From assembly GCA_036571765.1 (NCBI GenBank), contig BROE01000022.1:2682162-2746161 (forward strand): DNA of 64,000 nucleotides. Reading direction: 5' to 3'. This document shows positions 1 to 10,460 of the stretch, one piece after another. Position 1 is the stretch's first letter. Every line of letters begins with the position of its first letter. A program made the position numbers and the translations under genes. The notes beneath the pieces are model-generated. The model searched no databases and was not told the origin of the DNA. It worked only from the letters and a program-made list of their open reading frames with translations. The stretch is from Plecoglossus altivelis (lineage: Eukaryota > Chordata > Actinopteri > Osmeriformes > Plecoglossidae).

Positions 1-663
1 GAGAGATGTACTCCACACCATGCAGGGCTGTCGTAAGGTGTCGAGGTCGGGCTAGGGCCACGGGGATAATGACTTTCACAAATGCCGTGCCTCATTAATC
101 CAAAAGCCATCCCCAAAACAAACACAACAAGGAGAATGGAACGCTAATCCACACAGCTGATGGGGTGGAAAAGGGCAACAAGGTCCAAATAATCTTCCAC
201 AGCGATTAGGGTCGTACTGAGAAGGGCTTCAGCTATGACTCGGGTGCCGGATCATCTTTCTCAACAGGAAGTGGCTCTCTAATATTTGACATTGCGAGGA
301 GGGGGAAGCGTGGTTAGGATGGTGGTGCTAGAATGTCCAGTATGAAGAGGGAGCGAGAGAGCATGACGGATGCTGCCAGGTGTGGTGACCCCCCACTGGG
401 ACCCGCCACCTGCCCCCGGGCCCTCGTTTGCTCGGGTAATCACGGGGGCTCTCTGCTGCCCTAGCCCACGGAGGCATGTGCCTGGCAGATTGCATCAGCA
501 GCCACGATGCTCTGCAAAGAACACTGTGTCCACCGGCACAGAGACACATCTACACGATAGAAATCCAAACTCTAGTTTTCACCAACTCGATCTGGAACCC
601 CAACGGCATTCATCCATGCAAACAGTTTGCTGTAGAACACTATGTGAGAAATCCTATCTGAGA
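1..663. other. Unique non-coding sequence
   Basis: No mobile element, RNA gene or convincing exon is seen. The stretch is ordinary mixed-composition DNA leading into the GA tract. Short open frames on both strands have no recognisable domains and no splice context. Confidence 0.5.
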
Positions 664-1056
664 TGGGGAGGAAGGGGAAGGGAAGAAGGAAGGGGAGAGG
701 GAGCTGGAGAGGGGGAGAGAGAGAGGGGGACCAGGGAGAGAGAGGGAGTTGAACACGAGAGAGAGAGGGAGTTTGGAGAGAGAGAGGGAAGCTGGAGAGG
801 AGAAGGGAGTTGGAGAGAGAGAGAGTTGGAGAGAGAGAGCCAGTTTGGAGAGAAAAGAGAGGGAGCTGGAGAAGGAGCTGGAGAAGAAGAGAGCTGGAGA
901 GGGAGCTGGAGGGAGAGAGGGAGCTGGAGAGAGAGAGAGGGAGCTGGAGAGAGAGGGAGCTGGAGAGAGAGAGGGAGCTGGAGAGAGAGAGAGAGAGAGA
1001 GAGCAGGAGAGAGAGAGAGGGAGCTGGAGAGAGAGAGAGAAGGAGCTGGAGAGAGG
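664..1056. repeat. GA-rich tract with a degenerate GAGCTGGAGAGA unit
   Basis: Almost pure purine on the + strand. It begins as GGAAGGGGAAG-type sequence and becomes a degenerate tandem array in which GAGCTGGAGAGAGAG recurs many times with variable numbers of GA. All three frames stay open on both strands, which explains the several ORFs here (Arg/Glu-rich on +, Leu/Ser-rich on -). They are composition artefacts. The length is probably polymorphic. Confidence 0.9.
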
Positions 1057-1224
1057 AGCTCTCGGGGTTGAACAGGAGAGGACACATAAAGACTCACAGC
1101 TGCTAATGCTAATGCTTGGGGACCGGCCCTGTTGTCCGGGAGGTCAACAGAGGACAGCCCACCTGCTCCTCTCCCTGACCTTCACCTCTCTGCCTAATCA
1201 CTCTCCAGCTGGCCACCGTGACAA

Positions 1225-1346
1225 GTGTGTGTGTGTGGTGTGTGTGTGTGGTGGTGTGTGTGGAGTGTAGCATGTGTGTGTGTGTGAGGCAGTTTGTGTG
1301 TTGTGATGTGTGTGTGGACAGTGGTGTGCATTCTCCTGTGTGTGTT
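1225..1346. repeat. Imperfect (GT)n microsatellite
   Basis: Interrupted GT dinucleotide repeat in several blocks, broken by GG, AG and short unique words. Alternating purine-pyrimidine DNA of this kind can adopt Z-form. It has no coding meaning. Confidence 0.9.
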
Positions 1347-1387
1347 TATTACCCTTTTCCCCCAAACCTTCCAGCGAACTGAAGGCT

Positions 1388-1401
1388 GGGGGGGGGGGGG
1401 G
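1388..1401. repeat. G homopolymer, 14 bp
   Basis: A run of 14 consecutive G follows CT on the + strand. Runs of this length are often miscounted by sequencers, so the exact length is uncertain. It can contribute to G-quadruplex structure. Confidence 0.9.
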
Positions 1402-1523
1402 CAACCCTCATCCTCCTGATCCGTTCTTGTTGAATCATGGCTGCAACACCCAGCAGGTGTAGAGACTCATTTTCACCTCCTGCCACGATAGTGATGACGA
1501 ACGCGCTAACTTAGGGATGGACG

Positions 1524-1736
1524 GGCGGCAGAGACAGCCCTTTCCTATTGGACCAGGGGCAGAGACAGCTCTCTCCTATTGGACGAGGGGCTGAGACAGC
1601 CTTCTCCTATTAGACGAGGGGCAGAGACAGCCTTCCCCTATTGGACGAGGGGCAGAGACAGCTCTCTCCTATTGGACGGGGGCAGAGACAGCCTTCTCCT
1701 ATTGGATGGGTGGCAGAGACAGCCCTCTCCTCTATA
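1524..1736. repeat. 30-31 bp minisatellite, 7 copies, CCTATTGGACGAGG core
   Basis: Seven tandem copies of a 30-31 bp unit built from GGCAGAGACAGC, a short CT-rich spacer and CCTATTGGACGAGG. Most copies differ at a few positions. The last copy loses the ATTGG part. Each intact unit contains ATTGG, the reverse complement of the CCAAT box. Confidence 0.92.
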
Positions 1737-2128
1737 GGTCATTCTTTCATCCTGATGGAAACCAGAATTCACTCAAATGCTCAACCTGAAAAGTCTGATG
1801 TTTGCAATAGATGACAAGAACTCTGTAGTTGTATGTCCCTAATTTGTTTGACCAAGTATGTCATCTGAATCTCCTAATCGCATTGGAAAACAAACCATAG
1901 CGAAACACAGAAAGAAAAGTTATAGATTTGACTCACTTCAGGAATTTAAATTATAAACAGATTTCATTTTATACTGTGAGAATGACCCAATACCTGGTAT
2001 TGGGTCCAAGAAATAAACTAGCATCAGATACAGTCGCAACACCCATAATTAAAAGTATTACTCATATTGATTCATGCACTGAAGCATCCACATTCAGAAG
2101 AGTGCTGGCACTGAGGACTAGCTCTCTC
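1737..2128. other. Unique AT-rich spacer
   Basis: Non-repetitive AT-leaning sequence between the 30-bp minisatellite and the GT array. No exon, RNA gene or transposon end is seen. Confidence 0.45.
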
Positions 2129-2234
2129 GCTGGCTACAGACCTCCGCAAGGCCTGTCCTGTATGTGTGTGTGTGTGTGTGTGTGGTGTGTGTGTGTGGTG
2201 TGTGTTGGTGTGTGTGTGTGTGTGTGTGTGTGGT

Positions 2235-2272
<38 letters not shown>

Positions 2273-2330
2273 GTGTGTGAGAAGAGAGAGAGACAGGTGA
2301 GAGATTGCTGGATACAGACCTCCGGAAGGC

Positions 2331-2371
<41 letters not shown>

Positions 2372-2513
2372 CGAGAGAGAAAGCGAGAGAGAGAGGAGCA
2401 CGAGAGAAGAGAGAGATGAGAGGCATGAAGAGCGAGAGAGGAGAGAAAGCGAGAGAGATGAGAGAAGCACGAGAGAGAGGAGAGAGAGGAGAGAGAGAGA
2501 GAGAGAGAGAGAA
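2129..2513. repeat. Duplicated anchor with GT and GA microsatellites
   Basis: Two copies of a 28-bp anchor (2129-2156 and 2307-2334, two mismatches) each lead into a GT run: 2161-2278 and 2335-2362. After each GT run comes a GA run, short after the first and long (2363-2513) after the second. The compound microsatellite with its anchor was therefore duplicated in tandem, with a period of about 178 bp. The long open frames across it are artefacts of the dinucleotide repeats. Confidence 0.88.
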
Positions 2514-3227
2514 AGTGTTAAGCATGAATGACATGTGCCGCCTGTATGTACCATGTGTTCTAGCCGCACATGTATACATACTTTCCACACATACACACAC
2601 AGTCAACAATAATTTTGCCTGCATCTAAAGTACACCCACAGGTCAGAAAACAGGCTCAGACAGTCCACTTATACATCTTGTCCAAACAAAATCAACATTT
2701 CACGGTGTTGTGTGTTTAATTTATCAAGCAAGTAAGCTGATTTCTCTGAATGCCACAGTGTCCGATTTATACAAACACATCTCAAGCTGACTGATGCAGA
2801 AGGATCAAGATGACGGATCGTTTGTCTTCTGCTCAGATTTATGTTTCTGTCTTGCTGTCAGTGCTAATGGAGACTAGATCCCTGCTTAAACAAGACATTG
2901 CAGTGACAACATCATTATGGCACATATACATGACCGTAAACAGAGTATGGTTCAAGTGTTGGTTTGTTGAAGACTTTCCCATGTGACTGGATCACTGAAA
3001 ACTACAGGTTTAATTGATTTGATAATCTCCTGGTCAACATTCTTCCAGGAATTCTGAACCCAGTTCTACACCAGGTATGTTGACCAAATCCTTACAGTAG
3101 ATGTCAAATGTTGAATCAGAGAGGATATCTATAGAGTGCCTTGTATGCTATCATCAGTCACCAATGATCCTTCTGCTGGAAAACCTTCTGGGACTTTTGT
3201 TGACTTTTTGCCACTAACGCATATTGG
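2514..3227. other. Unique non-coding sequence
   Basis: Mixed, slightly AT-rich DNA without repeats, transposon termini or a supported exon. Confidence 0.45.
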
Positions 3228-3488
3228 GTTTGTTATGGGTCATGGTTATGGGTCATGGTTATGGGTTATGGTTATGGTTATGGTAAGGGATAGGGTTATG
3301 GTTACGGTTAGGTTTATGGTTAGGGTTAGGGGGTTAGAGTCATGTTATGGTTAGGGTTAGAGTCATGGTTATGGGTTATGGTTATGGTTATGGTTATGGT
3401 TATGGTTATGGTTATGGTTATGGTTATGGTTATGGTTAGGGGTTAGGATTATGGTCAGGGTTATGATTAGGTTTAGGGGTTAGGGTAT
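3228..3488 (+). repeat. Telomere-variant array, TTATGG with interspersed TTAGGG
   Basis: About 260 bp of hexamer-based tandem repeat. The main unit is TTATGG, in a nearly pure block of more than ten units at about 3367-3438. Interspersed are TTAGGG, the vertebrate telomere hexamer, and variants such as GGGTCATGG and TTAGGGG. TTATGG differs from TTAGGG by one base. The G-rich strand is the + strand throughout. This is either a decayed interstitial telomeric sequence or a microsatellite that converged on the same motif. Confidence 0.88.
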
Positions 3489-4553
3489 CCGTGTACTAAA
3501 GTCTGTACATAACATGACACTCAGAGAGAATATGAACACACTGTAAGTATGAGGCTGCAACACTGCATTTTAAATTAAACTTTGACCCCAGAAAACGACA
3601 ATTGGAACTATTAAACCCCTCTGAAGTCCCCAGTGTGTGTTTACTGTAGAACATCCAGTACATTATAGAACAACATTTATCTGTGCTGCATCCGTGCAAG
3701 TTTGGCTTTCCTTTCCTGATTGCGCAAAGCATACTTTATCATCCAGTTGCAATTCTACACTAATCTTGAAGATTTATGGCATGAACGGTGTCATAAATTC
3801 ATAACCAATCAAATCGTCTAATTGGTGATTTGGTCTGCTGTGTTGCAAGCAGACAGTCAAAATGATATTGCTATCAGACATAGTGCCATGTTCTTATAGC
3901 TCTCAGTGTGAAGAATGTATACTGTAGTTTATGGGAATGACAAGGTTTCAAAAATACATTCTCCAAAGGTGAATTAGTACCAGTCCACAGGTGAACTTTG
4001 GAGCAAGAAGAGAATAACATTAGAGCTCTGCAACAACAGCTCTGTTTCCACAAGCGAAGGTGTTCTGGCATCACCTTGTTCAGCTAAATGGAAGAAATGG
4101 CACTAATCCCACTAAGGTTGCCTCTTAGGCCAGAAATACCTCCAGGATGTTGCGCAAACCCTGAGTTTGCGTTGCATCATTGGTCAATAGAAGAAATCGA
4201 AAGGGGGCTTCGTGTCAACATTTGATGCTTCAGCTGAGCCCCGTAGCTGTGGTGTGGCGATCCTACAGAGACGCAAACACAGATCCCTCATCCAGTTACC
4301 TCAGCAGCATTCCTTCTGAGCGGACTCTCCAGCCGGGCTTGGTGAGAATCATGGCAGAGTCTCGAGCCTGCAGATGTTCTGTGTTGTTGTTCAGGGGAGA
4401 GGGACTCTGAAGCCGGGGGTGGCCAGTCTTGCGGGCGAGGGCTGGGTGGCACTTTGTGCCTAGGGCTCTGCTGCTGAGAGCTGGTCTGTAATGGTCCGGA
4501 GGCCGCGTTAAGGAGGTGTTAAAGAGCAGCCAGACCAGGAGCAGGACAGGAAG
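3489..4553. other. Unique sequence; GC-rich from about 4200
   Basis: The first 700 bp are AT-leaning with no identifiable feature. From about 4190 to 4610 the DNA becomes GC-richer and less repetitive, ending at a good splice-donor consensus (see 4554-4604). This may be a 5' UTR or first exon, but no promoter motif can be named with confidence. Confidence 0.35.
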
Positions 4554-4604
4554 ATGGATGCATGTGGGCAGCCCACAAACCTGGGGAGTGTGGCTGAGGT
4601 CAGG
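4554..4604 (+). CDS. Possible exon end with start codon and splice donor (unidentified)
   Basis: The ATG at 4554 sits in a favourable context (AAG before, G after) and opens a frame of 17 codons reaching GTGAGT at 4605-4610, a near-consensus donor. The frame is also open upstream back to a TAA near 4508, so the exon could start earlier. The peptide begins MDACGQPTNL and resembles no family I know. A short open frame next to a GTGAGT can occur by chance in GC-rich DNA, and the next kilobase is a simple-repeat tract. Confidence 0.12.
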
Positions 4605-5097
4605 GTGAGTAGGAGAGGGCAGAGAGGAGAAGGGTGGGGGCAGTGGAGGAGGTTCGGAGGTGCGTGTGGTTGAGGGGAGGGGGGTTGGAGTGGTTGAGAA
4701 GGCTAAGATGAGGATTGTTGAAGTCGGAGGCGAAGGGAGAGGTGTGTCCTGGGTGGAGGTAGAAGTGTGACGTGGGTGTGGGTGGGGGAGAGGACGCTGA
4801 CGCAGGAATGGCTGTGGGAGGGAGAGGAGAGGGAGAGATGAGGGGGGAGCGGGAAGGGAGGGGGAGGGGGGAGAGGGTGAGGGAAGCGGGAGGTAGAGAG
4901 GGAGGCGGAGGGGAGAGAAGAGCGGAGGCGGAGGGGAGGGAAGGATGGAAGGAGGGAAGGATGGAGGGCGGAGGAGAGGGAGAGGGAGAGGGGAGGGAGA
5001 GGGAGGTAGGAGGGAGGAGGGAGGAAGAGGGAGGGAGGAGGAGAGAGAATGAGAGAGGAGGAGAGAGAGAGAGAGAGAGAGCGAGAGAGAATAAAAA

Positions 5098-5189
<92 letters not shown>

Positions 5190-5250
5190 CGAGAGAGGAC
5201 GAAGAAGAGAGCGAGAGAGAAGGAGGAGAGAGAGGGAGAAGGCTCATGCT
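4605..5250. repeat. Long purine (GA/GGA) tract
   Basis: Strongly purine-biased + strand. It is G-rich with GGAGG and GAGGG motifs to about 5040, then almost pure GA with short interruptions to about 5240. Polypurine-polypyrimidine tracts with mirror symmetry can form triplex (H-DNA). The 276-aa and 198-aa open frames here are composition artefacts made of Ser/Leu/Pro or Glu/Arg/Gly. Confidence 0.88.
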
Positions 5251-7430
5251 GTGTGTCTGGCGGATCTGGCCAGGTGAGCAGCTAGAATGCGAGGGAGGCT
5301 TGGTGCGAACCAGAGCGCACAGGAAAACAAACTGCATCATGGAACAGAGCACAGCCGCTGACAGCTGAAGAGAAAGATGGGATGGAGAGAAGGAGAGGGA
5401 GGGAAAATAGGAAAAAGAGAGTGAGCGCACTTGTGTGTGTGGACAGGGATGTTGGACACAATGAAGGACATGAACGGGTATCAGCTGAAGGTGGACACGT
5501 TTATTGTCACAAAAAAGAGACAGCTATATTTACTAGACTGATGCTGATCCTAGTCATTAGTTGTACTGACTGAATTGGGATCTTACCAGAGAAGTGCATT
5601 GTGGGTGAGTGTTACACTGCAAGACACAAGTTGTTTCAGATAAACATCCCCATATAGCAGAGTTTGTTTTGGGTTAAAGCTTGCCCCGGGTTAAAGTCAT
5701 ATGAAGGTAAAGCAGCCAATTCTTTACAGAATAAAATAATCGTGTGAAAATTAAATCTCCTTAAAAGGGCAAATTGGCTACATCTCAAAGTGACTGTTAC
5801 CCAATGTATAAAACACAGGCCTGACACACATACACACACATGTCACCCTCACATCCACTAACTGGGTTCCAGATCTGCCACATGTCTTGAGTTGTGACAG
5901 CAATGCACACCAAGGTTGTACAACACATGGCCACGCCGCTGAGAGACTGTGTTTTTCTGTCTGACGACGCTGATCCGTGGTAAATCATTTCAATGCATGC
6001 GATGGGCGTAGCGCGGCCTCAACTGTGGCGCATTAATGTATTTTTAGCTTGGGAGCATGCGGTTTTACAAACCCAGGCAGCCCTGACCATCTTCTTGATA
6101 AAAAGACATGAAATATGATGTGTCCCTAATGGGAAACATACTCTGCCTGCATACGCCTGTCCTCTTCCACGTTCTATTCCTGGAGAGTAAAAACATCTCC
6201 CTTTTAAAACACAACCCTGCTATTGATGTCTTGCGCTTGTATCTCAAGTGACCTACACCGAGGAGAGCGAGGGTTCAATCGGCAGGCCTCTGAGTATTTA
6301 TTAAGCGGACATGTGGAATAGTCGTTACAGCCGCATCGCCCCCTTTTGGAGCGGAGAAATAGGAAAGCTGGGATGTGATTGGTGCGCTAGGCTTCCAAGG
6401 AAACGAGCGAGAGATTCATGCTGGACAGAGCCGCCTGTGTAGCTAAAAGAACAGCCCCAAAATAAAAACATACTGCAGCGGTCTTAAACAGATAACTGAA
6501 GTCGTAGACATGAACTGGCCAGGCCTGTGTTAAAAATGTGTTAAACTCTAGATAGCTAGTCACGTTTAAAACGCACTGTTGAACCAGCTGCAATGTGACG
6601 CTGTCGTGATATTCTAACAACGACAACAACCGCTAGTATTAGTCTCGGTTGATCGACAGCAAAACAATAAGCAGTGAAAGAGTGCAGCTGGAGAGATCTG
6701 AAAGGGATCTGGATTTTCCAGTGTGTTTGTTTACCCTTCTCTTTCTCTGCGGCCTGGAATCACATGAAAGGTGGATACAAGAGTCAGACTTCCCATCTTG
6801 GGCACGGCCCAAGGACCACGATTGTTTGAGGAGGGAACCGCAGAGGAAAAGACAAACGCAAAAGCGAGGATGAAACGAGCTTCCAACCTCGGGTGAACGC
6901 GGCTCGGTCGGACGTTAGGGACTGAGCGGGAACTACTGAGATGAGGCAGAGGATGAGCAGGAAATGGCTGAAAGTGGAATAGGCGTCCCACGAGAGATGG
7001 TGTGGGTATGCTCATGCTGGTTTTGGGTTGAACTTTTGGCATACTGACACCTTTCTCAGATATTAGATTAATCAGGCACACACTTACTGACACTAAACCT
7101 AATAACATTTTTAAATCATTGATATATGTTGATTAAATGTTGCACTTAGAGTTAGAAGTTGCAAGGATTTAGATGATCTTAGAGAGCATAGAAGCGATGC
7201 TAGCAAACAGATCTAAATAACTGAAAAGGAAATCATAACACAACCCCTTTTGGATTTCATAACATGAAACGAATCTTTCCTGACCTACCTTAAGCTAAGA
7301 CGGATCTGACGTGACTAAACAGATCCTGAGTCAGTCCCAGCGTGTCGCGTGTAGTTTAGTCATGTCCCAACATGAGGAGCTCTTAAGTACTGTCATGTAT
7401 CTGAACAGTGTAGATCTCTTCCCAAAACAG
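5251..7430. other. Unique sequence, no gene recognised
   Basis: No repeats or transposons are recognised. A GC/CpG-richer patch at about 6000-6060 and 6240-6420 includes GGGCGTAGCGCGG and a TTTTGGAGCGG segment. It could be a regulatory element, but nothing diagnostic is visible. Short open frames at 6649-6873 and on the minus strand at 6731-7108 have no recognisable domain. Confidence 0.4.
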
Positions 7431-8449
7431 GGACATGGCTGGCCTGACTGTTAACGAGAGCTCTGGTCTCCTCAGAAATCTGGCACGTTGGGCTCCAGCA
7501 AAGCCTGGTCCTTTCGGCCAACTTTCTGTCAGCAGGTCCCAGGTTATGAGGCCTGTGTTGGGGCCGCCCTGGCCACGGTCTGGGCCTCTGTCAGGACCCC
7601 TGGCGGTCTCACCCAGACCTCCCTGCTTCGGGAGGTTGTGGGGGTGGATATCATCCAACAGTGTGTTCACAGAGAAGGTCAAATCAGGACCTCTGTATGT
7701 GTGCGAGAGAGATATGAAGAGGAAGAGATTGTGTGTGTGAAACTGTGCGTCAGAGTATTAGACAGTATGGACTGTATTGGATATAAACTTGACCAACATG
7801 TGACAGATTAACCTCTGCTGAATAACATGTTTTCCATAATGCCTGCTGTACTGGATGTACTGTGTGGGTGTGTTTGTGTGTGTTAGTGTTTGCGGCTGTG
7901 ACTGCAATAGAAAATCATGATGCTAAGTGTCTTTCCGTGTCAATCTACTAACTGTGGGTATATTGGTAATTTACGGTGTGTGAAGAAACTTTTGCTGGTA
8001 GCAATTTTTTCGAAACCACAGTAACCAAAACTGCATCTCATAAGCATTAAATGCATTGAAGTCAAAATATTGGTCTAGTATTGGTATGATACTAATATTT
8101 ACTGAAAGTATTGCATAATTTTTCAAAACACTGGTAAAAGTTTAGAGTTATTTGAGAGAAAAAAACTTCTTTTTTTCACACAGTGAAAGTCAAAACTCAA
8201 CCTTTTCTCAAAATACTTTGAAAGTATTTTTCTAAACCTTTTTTCAAACATTTTTTGGAGAAATGAAAAACAAATATTGAAGAAAAGTTTTAAAGAAATG
8301 TTTAATACTTTGTTACTTCCCTCCTGGTTCCAAGTCACCGTCACAACACCATCTCAAATAGTTTTGCTTCAAAATATGAAAATATAAAAAGGGATCACCT
8401 CCACAAACACCGCAAGCAGTCTTGTCCGGATCAGAGCTCCTGCAGGAGT
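7431..8449. other. Unique sequence, GC-rich then AT-rich
   Basis: 7435-7660 is GC-richer and open in two + frames (101 and 107 aa, Pro/Arg/Gly-rich) but shows no domain and no supported splice site. The remainder, especially 8100-8320, is AT-rich with many TTTTTCA/TGAAA runs. No gene can be called. Confidence 0.35.
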
Positions 8450-8632
8450 CCTCAGGATGTGATGTAACCCTCAGGATGTGATGTAATCCTCAGGATGTGA
8501 TGTGGCTCCCAGGATGTGATGTAACCTTCAGGATGTGATTTGGCTCACAGAATGTAATGTGGCCCTCAGGATGAGATGCGGCCCTCAGGATGTGATGCGG
8601 CCCTCAGGATGTGATGCGGCCCTCAGGATGTG
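8450..8632. repeat. 19-20 bp minisatellite, about 10 copies
   Basis: Tandem units based on CCTCAGGATGTGATGTGGC, 18-20 bp each. The first copies end in GTAAC/GTAAT, the middle ones are degenerate, and the last three intact ones carry ATGCGGC and are nearly identical, which suggests recent expansion at the right end. Confidence 0.92.
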
Positions 8633-10177
8633 TTCTGTTCAGAGAGATGATGAGGAGGCGTGTCTTCAGACCTGCCTGGAAAGGGGTCTACCAGGTGTGT
8701 TGAACAGGGGCTGTGTTCCACCCCGGGGACCAGAGATATTGTTAGGATATTTAGGGAAGTGGGGTAGAAAGTTCACGCTGAACATCCCAGTGAAGATGTT
8801 GATATAACATTGCTGTGACATTCAGAGTCAGATTTCACTGGCAATGACTGAGAGGATTAGGGATTGGCTGCGAGGGAAAGATTGAGAGGCCCTCATGGGT
8901 TTATCAAGAGCAGGAATGTTTGTGTCATTCTGTCAGAAAGCTGGGAGCCAGATTGATTGCAATTACTTACTATTTATCTGTAAACATGACTTTGCCTTGC
9001 TGTGAAGGAAAATCACGTAGTTGACATAAAACAGTATCAGGGATTATTAGCTCCCAACTTACATAGTTCTACTTGTTTAAATCAGCGTCATGTTGTCTGG
9101 TTCCAGTTTGGATTTGAGCTCTATGCAGTGGTGGACATTTCTTTTATTTAGCAATCAAACCGTTTATTGGACAAGGTAGATTAGATGAGAACATATTCCA
9201 GTGTAAATTTCAAGGCACAAGACAGAGTACGAGTCTCCTGAGGGAGAGGGGATAGAAGGAGGAAAACGTACATGATCATGACTGTAATTCGTCAGAAGTA
9301 CATACTGAACGCATTCATCCGGTATTAAATATTTTTTGTTTAAAGTATGCCTGTTAGCATGAGGCCTGACTGGTTGTCAAATCTACAGACCAGAAACCTG
9401 CCGAGTATGAAGTAATTCATGTTCTAAATCGCTTTGATGGGAAAAAAAGGGTATTGCAGGGATTTCGGAGAATCATCCTCCAATTTACATGATGATTTTC
9501 CTCCAGCTGTTATGTGGGTTCATACAGGAGGGGTTTGGAGCTGGCGATGAGACCATGTTTGTCTGACCAAAGCGTGACCACACTGCAACAAAACTCCCTC
9601 CAAGCAGAACCACTATAGGCAAGAACGTAATTATAGCTGTTTGCTTTACAACAGATTTGATCTTATGACCTTTCTCAAATTTCGGGCGGAATCGAAGGGT
9701 TGCATTACAATTGCCAGGCGTCACATACAACTAATTAATGACTTATCGAGTAATGCGATGAGGGGAAAGGACAAGTTTACAGTGCCAGTGAGTTTTACAC
9801 AATCCCTAATTGGTGTATGACACATATCCTAAACATCCTGTTGTTCCTCACTTTCATCCTCACCTCACGTCGACCCTTGAGGGACCAAACCATGCAAATA
9901 TGGGCCAACCCTTTAAAACGCACCAAGACAAGTCAGGACAATAAGGCAGAAAGCATTCTAGCATCAGCATGTAAAAGCAGTTTTTAAAAATACAATACAA
10001 TATGTGCATTTATATTTAGTATTCATGAATAATGTTCTCCAAACCCTATCGAATCATACTTTTTTAGCTTTATGTCGCTCATCCACTAGTGTTTTATGTG
10101 TATGGTGTCGCTTGGGATGATGCTGGGATGTGATCGATGTGTACACCACCCTCCAGTAACAAAAAAACCATCTAAAT
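8633..10177. other. Unique AT-leaning sequence
   Basis: No repeat or gene recognised. The segment around 8940-9000 is AT-rich and contains GATTGATTGCAATTA and TGTAAACA (a forkhead-type motif). This is compatible with a conserved non-coding element but is not evidence of one. Confidence 0.35.
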
Positions 10178-10434
10178 TCGAGAGGAGCCAGCTAAGGTGG
10201 CTCGAGCATCTGTTTCAGATGCCTCCTGGACGCCTCCCTCGGGAGGTGTTCTGGGCATGTCCTACTGGGAGGCGGCCCCGGGGGAGACCCAGGACACGCT
10301 GGAGGGACTATGTCTCTCGGCTGGCCTGGGAACGCCTTGGGATCCCTCCAGAGGAGCTGGAGGAGGTGTGTGTGGAGAAGGAAGTCTGGGCCTCTCTGCT
10401 CAGACTGCTGCCCCCACGACCCGGCCCCGGATAA
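10172..10434 (+). pseudogene. Reverse transcriptase C-terminal fragment
   Basis: This is the coding part of the LINE fragment: about 85 codons uninterrupted to the natural stop, with Arg/Pro-rich basic motifs typical of the region after the RT palm and thumb. The catalytic YXDD region and the endonuclease are absent, so it cannot be functional. The ATG far upstream at 10096 lies in flanking DNA and is not a real start. Confidence 0.75.
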
Positions 10435-10460
10435 GCAGAAGAAAATGGATGGATGGTTGG
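10178..10460 (+). mobile_element. 3' end of a LINE retrotransposon (probably RTE/Rex3-type), 5'-truncated
   Basis: From TCGAGAGGAGCC at 10178 the frame encodes the C-terminal tail of a fish non-LTR reverse transcriptase. Visible motifs are LRWLEHLFQMPPGRLPREVF, TGRRPRGRPRTRWRDYVSRL, LAWERLGIPPEELEEV and EVWASLLRLLPPRPGPG, followed by a TAA at 10432. The 3' tail continues as AAAATGGATGGATGG, a short GATG-type repeat. Heavy 5' truncation is normal for LINE insertions. The reading frame is still open and divergence looks moderate, so the copy is not very old. Assignment to Rex3/RTE rests on the GATG-type tail. The protein tail alone is shared in looser form by several fish LINE clades. Confidence 0.85.

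Noticed and set aside
370..1270. Overlapping 98-233 aa frames on both strands
   Set aside because: Produced by the GA tract; the peptides are Glu/Arg/Gly or Leu/Ser/Pro with no domain.
2072..2628. 168-174 aa minus-strand frames
   Set aside because: Translate GT/GA microsatellites (Thr-His and Ser-Leu repeats).
5243..5274. GGCCAG/GTGAGC donor after the purine tract
   Set aside because: No possible acceptor in the pure-purine sequence upstream.
4600..5430. 276-aa minus-strand and 198-aa plus-strand frames
   Set aside because: Low complexity over the purine tract.
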